DNA of 64,000 nucleotides, taken from the NCBI GenBank assembly GCA_019187405.1, contig JABAQZ010000008.1, positions 1-64,000 of the forward strand, in the 5' to 3' direction. This DNA is from Ignavibacteria bacterium (GTDB lineage: Bacteria; Bacteroidota; Ignavibacteria; Tepidaquicellales; Tepidaquicellaceae). The notes beneath the pieces were generated by a model. That model was not told the origin of the DNA and did no database searches. It was given only the letters and a program-made list of their open reading frames with translations. The translations under genes were made by a program, and so were the position numbers. Below, in pieces: positions 15,738 through 24,946 of the stretch (positions are counted from its first letter, which is position 1; each line of letters begins with the position of its first letter).

Positions 15738-15930
15738 TATCTATTGCTAATCTTAAAAGTTTGCCATTCTTAATTCCAACCCAATTATTGTCTCTTACAG
15801 TCGATGTTTCAAATTCATTGAATTCTTTCTTAAACTGTTCCTTTCGTACAGATGGAAAACCTTCCAAAAATTCATCAATAGTTTCTCCCGCTGTGTATTT
15901 TGTTTTTATATAAAATAGTTTATCAGGCAA
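15715..15930 (-). pseudogene. DUF433-DUF5615 deletion chimera
   Basis: A 71-codon open frame. Its first part (KYTAGETIDEFLEGFPSVRK) is the C-terminal motif of DUF433 antitoxins. Its second part (STVRDNNWVGIKNGKLLRLA) is the central motif of DUF5615 PIN-like toxins, which read TVxDxxWxGxKNGxLLxLA. The antitoxin start, the junction and the toxin N- and C-termini have been lost in frame. The 3' end runs into the duplicated vapBC fragment. A functional product is unlikely, though a small fusion peptide could be expressed. Confidence 0.6.
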
Positions 15931-16035
15931 AAACTAAACTATGCATAAGAATCCAGTATCGGAAAAATGGAAATTAGTTGACACAGCGGAGACGGGAAAA
16001 AGGTTATTGTTCACCCGGAAACGCTTGAACCATTT

Positions 16036-18906
16036 CTATGTTAGTGACATGAAACCCTGTAATTCCAAAATAACATTAGCTGCATCATCGATTGTCATTG
16101 ATTTCCCTTCATTATAATGCTTCATAAAATTTTCTTCACCAAACTTACTCTTGAGTTCGGATTGTTCGCTTTCGAATTTAAAATTTACATAAAGCAAGGA
16201 TTTGTATTTATCATCGGCTGCAAGTTTATCAAACATTCCTAAAAGCAGAGCGGCTTTATCGAAAATATTTTTTTTGTAACATGCTATCGCTGCTCCCAGG
16301 AAAATATCTTTAATAAAATATTCGCTTTCAAGTTTATCCCTGCTTTTTATGTACTCAAAGTAATAATTCCCGGCTTGCTCGGGTTTATTAAGCAGTAAAT
16401 ATAAATGTCCGAGATAAATCTCATTCGGATATAAATTTATTTTATAACCATAATCCTTGTTTATTTTATATGCTTCAAGTAAAATATATTCGGCATTTTT
16501 CAGGTCGTTAAGATAAATTAAATATAAGCTTCCGAGCTGGATAAGGTTTATTGCATCCAGATAGCGGTCATCTAAAGTTTTGGAAATTGCAATACTTTCT
16601 TCGGCATATTGTACAGCTTTTTTTATATTCATTAATTGCAAAGTTCTTGATAAAATTATGCTTAAAGATATAAGTGCATAAGCTTCTTCCCTGGAATACT
16701 TTTCTTTTTTTAACAGGAGCAGAGCTTCTTCAGAAAGCTCTATGGCTTTAGTTTTATCCGTAAAATTACAATAAACCCGTGATAATGACAGCAAAATATT
16801 TCCTTTGTTCTTCGAGTTAATTTCATTGCATAGCGCCAAGGCTTGTTCAAAAAAATTAATAGCGCTTGCATTATCAGATTCTAAAAATGATTTGAATCCA
16901 AGAAGATTAAGTGATAAAATCATTCCTTCCTTATAATCATATTTTTCATAGATGACCAAAGATTCACGGGCATATTTTTCAAACAGGTCCGACTTGCCTG
17001 TACAATTACAAAGCTGTGATAGCTTTTCCATAAGTTTTGCCTGTGTAAGTTCATCAAAAGAAATACCCGATTCAAGAACTTTAGTAAGCGTTTCCAGTCC
17101 TTCCGAAAAATGACCTTTCTCCTGCCAGTACTCATAGGTGTTTAACGAAAGCTCTGCAGCTTCAGCGAGAGAAAGCTCCAAAGCTTTGTCAATACATATT
17201 CGTATATTATCAATTTCGGATTTAATTATTTTCACCCACTCGTATCTTTCCATTCCGTTTTGAAATTGTAAATTCGAATCCGTTAATTTCACGTAATAGT
17301 GAATTTTTTTATCAAAGACATTTGCTTTATCGGTAAGCTTTTCCATTGCATATACTTTGATAGTTTCGAGCATATTAAACCTTCTCATTCCATTTTCATC
17401 TGTATAAAAAATCAGCGATTTATCGAGTAAACCGTTTAACAAATCCATTATTTCCGAATCGTCGTAATTTTCATCACTGCAGATTAATTCAGCCGCTTCA
17501 AGTGTCCATCCGCCCTGAAATACTGAAAGGCATTGAAACAATCGCTGCTCCTTAAAGCTTAGCAGATCATAACTCCAATCAATAAGTGCACGAAGTGTTT
17601 TCTGTCGCGGATGCGCCGTTGAGCTTCCGACTGTAAGTAATTTAAATCTGTCCGAAAGCCGTTCATAAATTTTTTCAACGGTTAAAACGCTAATTCTTTT
17701 TGCGGCAAGTTCGATGGCCAGCGGAATTCCGTCGAGATGTTTGCATAGCTTTGCAACGGAGTGGATATTTTTTCCGGTTAATTCAAATTTGGAATTTATG
17801 GAAGATGCACGGTTTAAAAACAACTTCACGGATTCATATTCCGAAAGACTTTCGAAAGATTCGTCCTTTAATTTACCCGGTATGGAAAGCGGAGGAACCC
17901 GGTAAATAATTTCTCCCGGGATATTAAAGGGTTCTCTGCTTGTGGAAATTATTTTTACTCCCTGACAAAATGAAAGAAGATTTTGAACTATCGTGCCGCA
18001 TTTTTCGAGCAGGTGTTCACTGTTATCAAAAAGTAAAATCATTTTTTTATCTTTCAGGAAAGCTTTTACCGTTTCTAAAGAATCAACTCCGCCTTCTTCT
18101 TTTAATCCAAGAACGTTTAACAATTCTTTTATGACAATTTCGGGATTTATGATCGGTGAAAGCTCGAGCAGCCAAATTCCATTTTCGAATTCATCTATCA
18201 GTTCGGATGCAACCTTAATTGCCAATCTTGTCTTGCCGGTTCCACCCGGACCAATAAGCGATAATAAACGTGTCTTTGAAAAAATATGTTTAATTTCGGA
18301 AATTTCTTTTTCCCGCCCGATAAAACCCGATACCTCCGCGGGGAGATTATTCTGCCTTGCATGGAGAGAAACAATCGGAGGAAATTCAGATTGCAATTCT
18401 TCAGTGGAAAGCTGGTAAATATGTTCAGGAATTATGATATCCTTTAATTTTCTTAAACCGAAATCCTTGATAACATATTTGTTATCTAAATTTTTAATGT
18501 TGTTATAAATATCTTTTGAAATGAGTATCTGCCCTCCATGTGCAATTGACATCAATCGCTGTACACGACTAAGTGTTACATAGCCGATGTAGTCTCCGTT
18601 GAGATATTCGGCTTCACCTTTATGCAAACCCATTCTGACTTTGATTTCATAATCATCATTAAATTCGGTTTTTAGATTTTTCTGAATAAGTACAGCCGCA
18701 TTAATAGCATTTTCATCCGAATCAAAACTTGCACAAACCGAATCGCCGATATGTTTAAACACAAATCCTTTATTGTCTTCAATATTTTTTTTTAATACTG
18801 AATCATGCCTTTCTAAGATAGTTTGATATATATCCGGATATTTTTGCGCAAGTTTGGTACTGCCTTCGATATCAGTAAATAAAAATATTACAGTTTTAGC
18901 AGGCAT
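16036..18906 (-). CDS. Cyclase-domain STAND ATPase with TPR repeats (paralogue A)
   Basis: 956 residues, cytosolic. Residues 1-170 form a class III adenylate/guanylate cyclase domain with both metal Asp residues (D12 in FTDIEGST, D55 in GDS) and the adenine-contacting Lys at 51. The transition-state Asn, expected four residues before R117 (canonical NxxxR), is Ser. Residues 195-460 form a STAND NTPase: FIGREKEI, Walker A GPGGTGKT at 219-226, Walker B ILLFDNSEH at 290-298, STSREP and PLAIELAAKR. From about 540 onward there are TPR-like repeats. Such proteins are thought to couple ligand sensing by the TPRs to the ATPase switch. A 991-residue paralogue lies at 53048-56023. It is monocistronic. 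Confidence 0.85.
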   Translation of the reverse strand: MPAKTVIFLFTDIEGSTKLAQKYPDIYQTILERHDSVLKKNIEDNKGFVFKHIGDSVCASFDSDENAINAAVLIQKNLKTEFNDDYEIKVRMGLHKGEAEYLNGDYIGYVTLSRVQRLMSIAHGGQILISKDIYNNIKNLDNKYVIKDFGLRKLKDIIIPEHIYQLSTEELQSEFPPIVSLHARQNNLPAEVSGFIGREKEISEIKHIFSKTRLLSLIGPGGTGKTRLAIKVASELIDEFENGIWLLELSPIINPEIVIKELLNVLGLKEEGGVDSLETVKAFLKDKKMILLFDNSEHLLEKCGTIVQNLLSFCQGVKIISTSREPFNIPGEIIYRVPPLSIPGKLKDESFESLSEYESVKLFLNRASSINSKFELTGKNIHSVAKLCKHLDGIPLAIELAAKRISVLTVEKIYERLSDRFKLLTVGSSTAHPRQKTLRALIDWSYDLLSFKEQRLFQCLSVFQGGWTLEAAELICSDENYDDSEIMDLLNGLLDKSLIFYTDENGMRRFNMLETIKVYAMEKLTDKANVFDKKIHYYVKLTDSNLQFQNGMERYEWVKIIKSEIDNIRICIDKALELSLAEAAELSLNTYEYWQEKGHFSEGLETLTKVLESGISFDELTQAKLMEKLSQLCNCTGKSDLFEKYARESLVIYEKYDYKEGMILSLNLLGFKSFLESDNASAINFFEQALALCNEINSKNKGNILLSLSRVYCNFTDKTKAIELSEEALLLLKKEKYSREEAYALISLSIILSRTLQLMNIKKAVQYAEESIAISKTLDDRYLDAINLIQLGSLYLIYLNDLKNAEYILLEAYKINKDYGYKINLYPNEIYLGHLYLLLNKPEQAGNYYFEYIKSRDKLESEYFIKDIFLGAAIACYKKNIFDKAALLLGMFDKLAADDKYKSLLYVNFKFESEQSELKSKFGEENFMKHYNEGKSMTIDDAANVILELQGFMSLT

Positions 18907-19324
18907 AAAAATTATTGATGTTTAAATCTAATTTTTTTAGAAATCAAATTACATATTTATGAATTAATATAGAATATATTTTAATTCATTAATGAAGATA
19001 GATTAAGATACATTCCGCTATATTAAAATATGGCACGTTTCATTTTCAAGTTATATGAATTTTCTGCGTTCCTTTGCAAACTTTGTGTAAAAGAGAAATA
19101 TTTTTTTCGTTTACAGAGAAAGATTTTGCACCTCTACTAAAATACTTTATTATAAACATTTATAATTCTATTTTGTATTACATAAAAATAAAACCATTGA
19201 GATAACTTAAGTTGAAATCATTTTGTAAACCTTTTAGGTCCGCAAAAACCAGGCAGCTATATAGCGCTGTTCAACCTAAGTGAGATAAATTGCATGTACT
19301 TTATATAATTTTTATATACACGAA
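18907..19324. other. Divergent intergenic region
   Basis: About 420 AT-rich bases between the cyclase-STAND gene (minus) and the nuclease gene (plus). It must hold both promoters. No hairpin or box stands out clearly. Confidence 0.4.
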
Positions 19325-20425
19325 ATTAATCCTAAGCGAAAAATATTTTTACTTTTATTAACCGGCATAATTTTTATTTACGGCTGGGGAAGTTCCGGGC
19401 ATAAGATAATTAACCGAAGATCGACAATCTCTTTTCCGCCTTCCATGAGTTTTCTTAATTGGGCTGATTCACTTGCAGCGCATTCATCAGACGCAGATTA
19501 CAGAAGAAATACCGATACAAATGAAGCCGCAAGGCATTATATCGATATCGATAATTATCCTGAATTTAATTCAACGGGGAGAATTCCGCAAAGTTTAGAT
19601 TCTCTTATCGCTATACACGGAATCAGCTTTGTATATGACAATGGCATCTTGCCATTTTCTATAATAGCAACGACCGATTCGGTAAAAAAATATTTTCAGC
19701 TCCATAATTTTCAAAAAGCAATGCTTCATGCAGCGGATCTCGGACACTACATTGGAGACGGGCACCAACCTCTGCACATTACAAGAAACTATGACGGACA
19801 GTACACAAATCAAAACGGGGTTCATTCAAGATATGAGACTCAACTTATCAATCGCGACTCTGCCTATATTACATATAATTTTGAAAATGCAGTTTATGTT
19901 TCAAATATTAATCAGTTCGTTTTTAATTTCCTTTACAATAATTACATATATGTTGATTCTGTTCTGAAGTATGACAGTATTGCACATGCAATTGCACAAA
20001 ACTATAATACAAATTATTATCAACTTTACTGGCAGCTTGCAGGAAATTTTACAAAAATATTATTTAATAACGCATCGCACTTTATAGCAAGCCTTATTTA
20101 TACTTCATGGGTGAATGCAGGAAGTCCTGTTTTTGTAAACAATGCCGAAACTTCAGTTCCCGAAAATTATTACCTCGGACAAAATTATCCCAATCCGTTC
20201 AATCCAACAACAATGATAGAATACAATTTGCTCAAAAGCGGATTGATAAAACTCACAGTATTTGATTTACTAAGCCGCGAGATAGCAATATTAGTTGATG
20301 GAGAGCAAAATGCAGGAACGTATAAGGTAAGCTTCGATGGAATGAATTTGTCCAGCGGGATTTATTTCTACAAACTCGAAGCCGAAGATTTCATTGAGAC
20401 GAAGAAGATGATATTAATCAGATAA
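19325..20425 (+). CDS. Secreted S1/P1-type nuclease with T9SS sorting domain
   Basis: The frame is open from 19289. From ATT at 19325 it reads NPKRKIFLLLLTGIIFIYG then WGSSGHKIINRRS: a signal peptide followed by the N-terminal Trp and Gly-His that coordinate zinc in S1/P1 nucleases. The first ATG (19445) would remove both, so the true start is upstream with a non-ATG codon, or the ATG has been lost. Further zinc ligands are in HAADLGHYIGDGHQPLH and GVHSRYE. The C-terminal 85 residues ([20 protein letters not shown] ... GIYFYKLEAEDF) are a T9SS type A sorting domain, so the enzyme is exported and probably cell-surface. It degrades single-stranded nucleic acid by family knowledge. Confidence 0.8.
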   Translation: MNPKRKIFLLLLTGIIFIYGWGSSGHKIINRRSTISFPPSMSFLNWADSLAAHSSDADYRRNTDTNEAARHYIDIDNYPEFNSTGRIPQSLDSLIAIHGISFVYDNGILPFSIIATTDSVKKYFQLHNFQKAMLHAADLGHYIGDGHQPLHITRNYDGQYTNQNGVHSRYETQLINRDSAYITYNFENAVYVSNINQFVFNFLYNNYIYVDSVLKYDSIAHAIAQNYNTNYYQLYWQLAGNFTKILFNNASHFIASLIYTSWVNAGSPVFVNNAETSVPENYYLGQNYPNPFNPTTMIEYNLLKSGLIKLTVFDLLSREIAILVDGEQNAGTYKVSFDGMNLSSGIYFYKLEAEDFIETKKMILIR

Positions 20426-20781
20426 CAGCATAAGAAATTAAATCCGATAACATTTTCTACTACAACTTAATCCCATAAATAATTAACATAATCCAGTTTG
20501 CAGGTTTGTATAGGTTGTAGAGTTTTTTGTATGTCTTCGGATACATCTCATTAATCATCTTCGGGCTTTTATTATTTAATCAGCCTCCCTGAATAACTTG
20601 CTAAGGATCTTAACTCCTCAGTCAGCTTGATTTCTGTTATGGTATGAGACTCAATTTGCTTTTGCACTTTTTCCTTTTTCAAAAAATGGAGATGAACTTA
20701 TTTAATATTTCTGCTTTAAAAAAAATTCTTGTTTTATATTTCAAAATTAAGTATTAATTTGTAAATAAAATTTTACGCTAA
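20426..20781. other. Intergenic region with minus-strand coding scraps
   Basis: On the minus strand short frames read MINEMYPKTYKKLYNLYKPA and KQIESHTITEIKLTEELRSL, each ended by stops. They have coding-like composition but no recognised family. They are probably remnants. Confidence 0.3.
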
Positions 20782-21954
20782 ATGAAATCCTTAATTTTCA
20801 TCAAGATGTCATCACAAAATACAAATAAAACTCAGAAGTTATTTTATTCTTTAAGACTTTATTTGTCTGCAATAATTTTTGTTTTATTTATTTTTGCAAG
20901 TGAAACTACGGCACAAAAAAATGCTAAGCTACTTGAAAAAAAATTAAGCAATACCATAGACTCTCTTTATGAAGCCGATAAAGTTCCGGGAATAGTTGTC
21001 GGAATTTGGACACCCGAATTCACTTATAAAAAAGCCGTTGGCAAAGCTGATCTGAAAACCGGAGCCGAAAGGAAATTCGATGATAAAATCAGAATAGGAA
21101 GCATTACCAAAACATTTGTTGCAACCGTTATACTTCAGCTTGCCGACGAAGGAAAGCTGGGGCTCGATGACCCGCTGTCAAAATATTATCCTGAAGTACC
21201 AAACTCGCAGAATATTACCATCAGACAGATTCTCGATATGACAAGCGGACTTGTTGATTATCTCGATGATCCTTTGGCAAATCAGAGTTTTTTTTATCAA
21301 AGAAAGAACACATTTACGCCTGATGATTTTTTACAAGTTGTGATTGACCGAAAACCATATTTTGATCCCGGGACCGGGTGGCGATATTCAAACGGTAATT
21401 ATAATATTCTCGGAATGATGATTGAGAAAATTACCGGCAATAAAATCGAAGATGAAATCAACAACAGGATTATCAAGCCTCTTGGATTGATCAATACCAG
21501 CTATCCTTTAACTTCAGAAATGGAAGGTCAATTCAGTCATGGATACATGAAGGATACGATTACAGGTGAGACTACTGATGTTACAGTAATTGATCCAAGC
21601 ATTACTTGGGCGGCGGGCTGTATGATTTCGGATCTTGATGATTTGAAAATTTACGGAGAAGCGTTGGCAAAAGGAACAATGGTAAGCAAGAAAATGCAGG
21701 GAGAGAGGCTTAAGTTTGTTAATACCGGTGTGAGAGATTTTTTAAAATACGGATTGGGAATTTTTTCTCTTGGAGGATTCATCGGACATAACGGAGGAAT
21801 AACCGGATACAATACTACGATGGGATACCATCCTGAGCTTAATGCGATGATAATCGTTTCCGTCAATGAATTCGGATTGCAGGGAGGTGTATCCGACAAA
21901 ATTTTTACTGTGATTGCTGATCTTATTTATCCTGACAAGAAATTTTTTAAGTAA
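20782..21954 (+). CDS. Beta-lactamase-family serine hydrolase (class C-like)
   Basis: 390 residues. A signal peptide near residues 22-45 ends at an ASETTAQ cleavage region. The penicillin-binding fold motifs are present: S107-I-T-K110 (SxxK, nucleophile Ser107), Y202-S-N204 (YxN) and HNGG near 337 in the position of KTG. This suits the esterase/DD-peptidase-like group more than a true beta-lactamase. It is exported to the periplasm and likely hydrolyses a peptide or ester. ATGs at 20782 and at 20806 (MSSQNTNKT) are both possible. It is a single gene flanked by long AT-rich gaps. Confidence 0.85.
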   Translation: MKSLIFIKMSSQNTNKTQKLFYSLRLYLSAIIFVLFIFASETTAQKNAKLLEKKLSNTIDSLYEADKVPGIVVGIWTPEFTYKKAVGKADLKTGAERKFDDKIRIGSITKTFVATVILQLADEGKLGLDDPLSKYYPEVPNSQNITIRQILDMTSGLVDYLDDPLANQSFFYQRKNTFTPDDFLQVVIDRKPYFDPGTGWRYSNGNYNILGMMIEKITGNKIEDEINNRIIKPLGLINTSYPLTSEMEGQFSHGYMKDTITGETTDVTVIDPSITWAAGCMISDLDDLKIYGEALAKGTMVSKKMQGERLKFVNTGVRDFLKYGLGIFSLGGFIGHNGGITGYNTTMGYHPELNAMIIVSVNEFGLQGGVSDKIFTVIADLIYPDKKFFK

Positions 21955-22375
21955 TATTCAATACTAAAAATCAAATAAACAAAACTTTTTAGTAAAAAAT
22001 CTTTGATAAGTTTTATCTTTAACAATTTAAACTCATTTTTTATAAGATAAATGATAAATCGGCAAAAATATGTTTGAAGCATAATTTCAAGAATTCATTT
22101 TGATTTAATCATTTGAAATTACTAAATTAGGCAAGACGACAATTGAAAGTACGAATTAAAGCATCATTCTTTGAGAATTTAGATATAAAATTCTCAAATA
22201 CACTCAGCCTGATGGCTATTTAGAATTAATATACACATCATAAGATTGCATGTTTAAGAAATAATAAATTTTAAACTTAAACAGGAGCATTTTCAAGCGG
22301 GAATAACCGGAGATACATCAACAGCATAATACTCTTACTTTAAAAAATATTTTTTAATTTAAAACCCATAGCATT
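21955..22375. other. Intergenic region with an 11-bp perfect hairpin
   Basis: TTTGAGAATTT (22170-22180) and AAATTCTCAAA (22188-22198) form a perfect stem with a 7-base loop, about 180 bases upstream of the next gene and without a T run. It might be an operator or mRNA structure. Nothing else is evident. Confidence 0.45.
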
Positions 22376-24631
22376 ATGAAAAATAAATTTATTTATTTTA
22401 TCGTGTTTGTATTTTTATTTATCAATTCAAGTTTACAGGACGTAAATGCCAGAAAACTTATTTGTATAGATTCGGATCCAAATGATAACGGATTCTTGAG
22501 TAATCTCGAAGGGTGGGTAAGACAGAATATGAATGACGGTGATGAGATTCACATAGGTGGTAGTCTTAGCGACTGCCTTGCAAAAGCAAAAAACGGAGAT
22601 ACTATTATCATCGGCTGTCACGGCTGGGGAACGGGAAAAGGATTTAAATGGGGAGGAATAAGATACAGAGGTTTCGGTACAGGAGACAGTCTGCATAATG
22701 TCCCGCCCGGATTTGACACTCTGAAAAACGTTCATGTAAAATTTGTATCCTGCTGGTCTGAAAGAGACCCTGACGGCGCAGGTCCCGATAAATCAGTAAC
22801 TGATAAGCTAAAAGATAAAATGGGTCCGCAGTCTAACGGAAATACTGTTACAGGATATACAAACAGGGTATTTTCAGGGAATAGTGTCAGTTATACTTTC
22901 GAACCGCAACTCACAGATACTGCGACTATAAATAATTTTTTAAGGACGGGAAATCAATCCTGGCAGAAATTACCTCCGGTAAACCGGAAACCTCCCGCAC
23001 AACAAAATCAAAAGACAAGACTTCAGGAACTGCTTGACAGCGTAAAAGGAGGAGCCGGAAAAGTTACCGTATCAGGCATAACGTACAAAGCTCCGTTCAA
23101 CGGAACAAATATGTTATTGGATACATGTTACTGTAACTGCAATGTAGATGATGATTGCGGATGTACACAAACAGATATTATTTCAATTCCGATTTGTCCA
23201 ACCAGTTCTTATGACTGGACACCTCAGAGTTCCGGAGTTACAAGCACTTTTTATTCAGTCCATGCTTTAAATTCAAAAGTATGCTGGGTTTGCGGAGCCA
23301 GCGCAACAATACTGAAAACTACCGACGGAGGCGCTACATGGATTTCTGCCATGGGCTCAGGAGTAACAGGTGATGTTTATAACATTTACGGCATCGATGC
23401 TGATACAGCTTTTTGTACGACAACTCCCGGTTCGACATTTATATACAAAACAACAAACGGCGGTACTACATGGACACCGGTATTTACTCAGTCCGGCGGA
23501 TTTATAAATACAATTCTAATGACATCAGAGCCCGAAGGTTATGCAGCCGGAGATCCTGTAGGCGGTAAATGGACGATTCTGAAAACTACAGACAATGGAA
23601 ACAGCTGGTCAAGGATGGCAACTGAACCGACTCAGATCGGTTCGGAAGCAGGATGGAATAATTCATTTATGGTGATGGATAAATATATGTGGTATGGTAC
23701 GAATTCTACTAAAGTTTATATGTCAAGCAATTACGGTATGAGCTGGTCAGGAATTCCTACACCTGGTGTCGCAAGCTCTTATGCTCTTCATTTCAATAAT
23801 TACGTTCAGGGACTTGCAGGAGGAACCGGGCTTGTCTCAACTGTAAGCAGCGGTTTAAGTTATATGCCGGCAACAGCACCGGCAGCAACAACTTCAGGAC
23901 TTGAGGGATTTGGCCAAACATGGTGGGCGACTGCATTCAATACCAATATATATATTTCGATAAATCAGGGTATGAACTGGGCTATTGCATATACGCAAAC
24001 GGGCAGCGTATATAATGACATTGATATGGCTTCTGAAGGAGGATGCGCTGTTGGATGGGCAGTGGGTAATTCCGGCAGAATAGTGAAAATGTCGGGAGAT
24101 CAGTTGACAGCCCTCAGTCTTACTGCAATGATAGAAGGATTCGGTTCGATTGGAGATACTTTAAAAGTCAATGTAAGGAAAACTGTTTCACCATACATGA
24201 TTGTAGATATTGCTCAAGGTAAGACGGACATTACGGGTAATGTTGCACTTATGATGACAAATCCGCAGCTGAGAAATGGAGATGCATATTTCTTAGAAGT
24301 AATTCACAGAAACAGTATCAGAACGTGGAGTAAAGCAGGCGGTGAAGTCTGGACTGCGAGTACGCTGAATTTTGATTTTACATCTTCATCTTCACAGGCA
24401 TACGGCAGTAATCAGACTTTAGTAGCTGGAACTTACAGATTCTTCGGCGGAGATGTAAATCAGGATTTAATTGTTGACGGAGCAGACGGATTGTTGGTTG
24501 ATAATGACGCGGCAACTTTCAATACCGGATATCTTTTAACAGATTTAAACGGAGATGAAATCATTGACGGAAGCGATGGTATAATTGCAGAAAATAATGC
24601 TGCAAATTTTGTGTCTGCTGTTTTGCCGTGA
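22376..24631 (+). CDS. Secreted protein: caspase-like N-domain, BNR/Ycf48-like repeats, dockerin-like C-terminus
   Basis: 751 residues with a signal peptide (to about residue 25). Residues 26-190 show the layout of a clan CD caspase/gingipain-like peptidase: hydrophobic strand GDTIIIGCHG giving His82-Gly, then VKFVSC giving Cys126. A Cys-rich stretch (about 249-266, CYCNCNVDDDCGCTQ) precedes BNR/Ycf48-type beta-propeller repeats (ILKTTDGGATW, YKTTNGGTTW, ILKTTDNGNSWS). The last 60 residues have two Asp-rich calcium-loop motifs (DVNQDLIVDGADG and DLNGDEIIDGSDG) like type I dockerins. The C-terminal 170 residues resemble those of the protein at 49070-51448. It is probably exported to the surface. 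The peptidase call is inference from motifs. Confidence 0.7.
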   Translation: MKNKFIYFIVFVFLFINSSLQDVNARKLICIDSDPNDNGFLSNLEGWVRQNMNDGDEIHIGGSLSDCLAKAKNGDTIIIGCHGWGTGKGFKWGGIRYRGFGTGDSLHNVPPGFDTLKNVHVKFVSCWSERDPDGAGPDKSVTDKLKDKMGPQSNGNTVTGYTNRVFSGNSVSYTFEPQLTDTATINNFLRTGNQSWQKLPPVNRKPPAQQNQKTRLQELLDSVKGGAGKVTVSGITYKAPFNGTNMLLDTCYCNCNVDDDCGCTQTDIISIPICPTSSYDWTPQSSGVTSTFYSVHALNSKVCWVCGASATILKTTDGGATWISAMGSGVTGDVYNIYGIDADTAFCTTTPGSTFIYKTTNGGTTWTPVFTQSGGFINTILMTSEPEGYAAGDPVGGKWTILKTTDNGNSWSRMATEPTQIGSEAGWNNSFMVMDKYMWYGTNSTKVYMSSNYGMSWSGIPTPGVASSYALHFNNYVQGLAGGTGLVSTVSSGLSYMPATAPAATTSGLEGFGQTWWATAFNTNIYISINQGMNWAIAYTQTGSVYNDIDMASEGGCAVGWAVGNSGRIVKMSGDQLTALSLTAMIEGFGSIGDTLKVNVRKTVSPYMIVDIAQGKTDITGNVALMMTNPQLRNGDAYFLEVIHRNSIRTWSKAGGEVWTASTLNFDFTSSSSQAYGSNQTLVAGTYRFFGGDVNQDLIVDGADGLLVDNDAATFNTGYLLTDLNGDEIIDGSDGIIAENNAANFVSAVLP

Positions 24632-24710
24632 TATTTCTGAATCACTGAATAAACAGATTGCACAAATTATCTCTTAATAATAGAGATTTATTTATGGAAT
24701 GTAATTGTAT

Positions 24711-24735
24711 GGGCAACTCTTGTGGTTGCCCCTTT
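24711..24735. terminator. Hairpin terminator 1
   Basis: GGGCAAC-TCTTGTG-GTTGCCC is followed by C and TTTT. It is one of two nearly identical hairpins in tandem (see 24755-24780), embedded in a repeated unit with AATTGTAT upstream. Confidence 0.75.
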
Positions 24736-24754
24736 TAATGGAATATAATTGTAT

Positions 24755-24780
24755 GGGCAACTCTTATGGTTGCCCTTTTT
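24755..24780. terminator. Hairpin terminator 2
   Basis: GGGCAAC-TCTTATG-GTTGCCC is followed by TTTTT. It is a tandem duplicate of the preceding hairpin and lies between convergent genes ending at 24631 and 24947, so it can serve both. Confidence 0.8.
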
Positions 24781-24946
24781 ATAGAATGTAATTGAAAATT
24801 AATTCTGATATTAAACAGTCTAACTTTCCAGAACGTTTTCAAAGAGTCGTTGTAAGCGTTCAGAAACTATTCCGTGTAGTCTAAAAACCCGTTTCAATAT
24901 GTTGTCCAGACGTTAAATGATTTTCGATTGAAGAATTTTAATTTCC

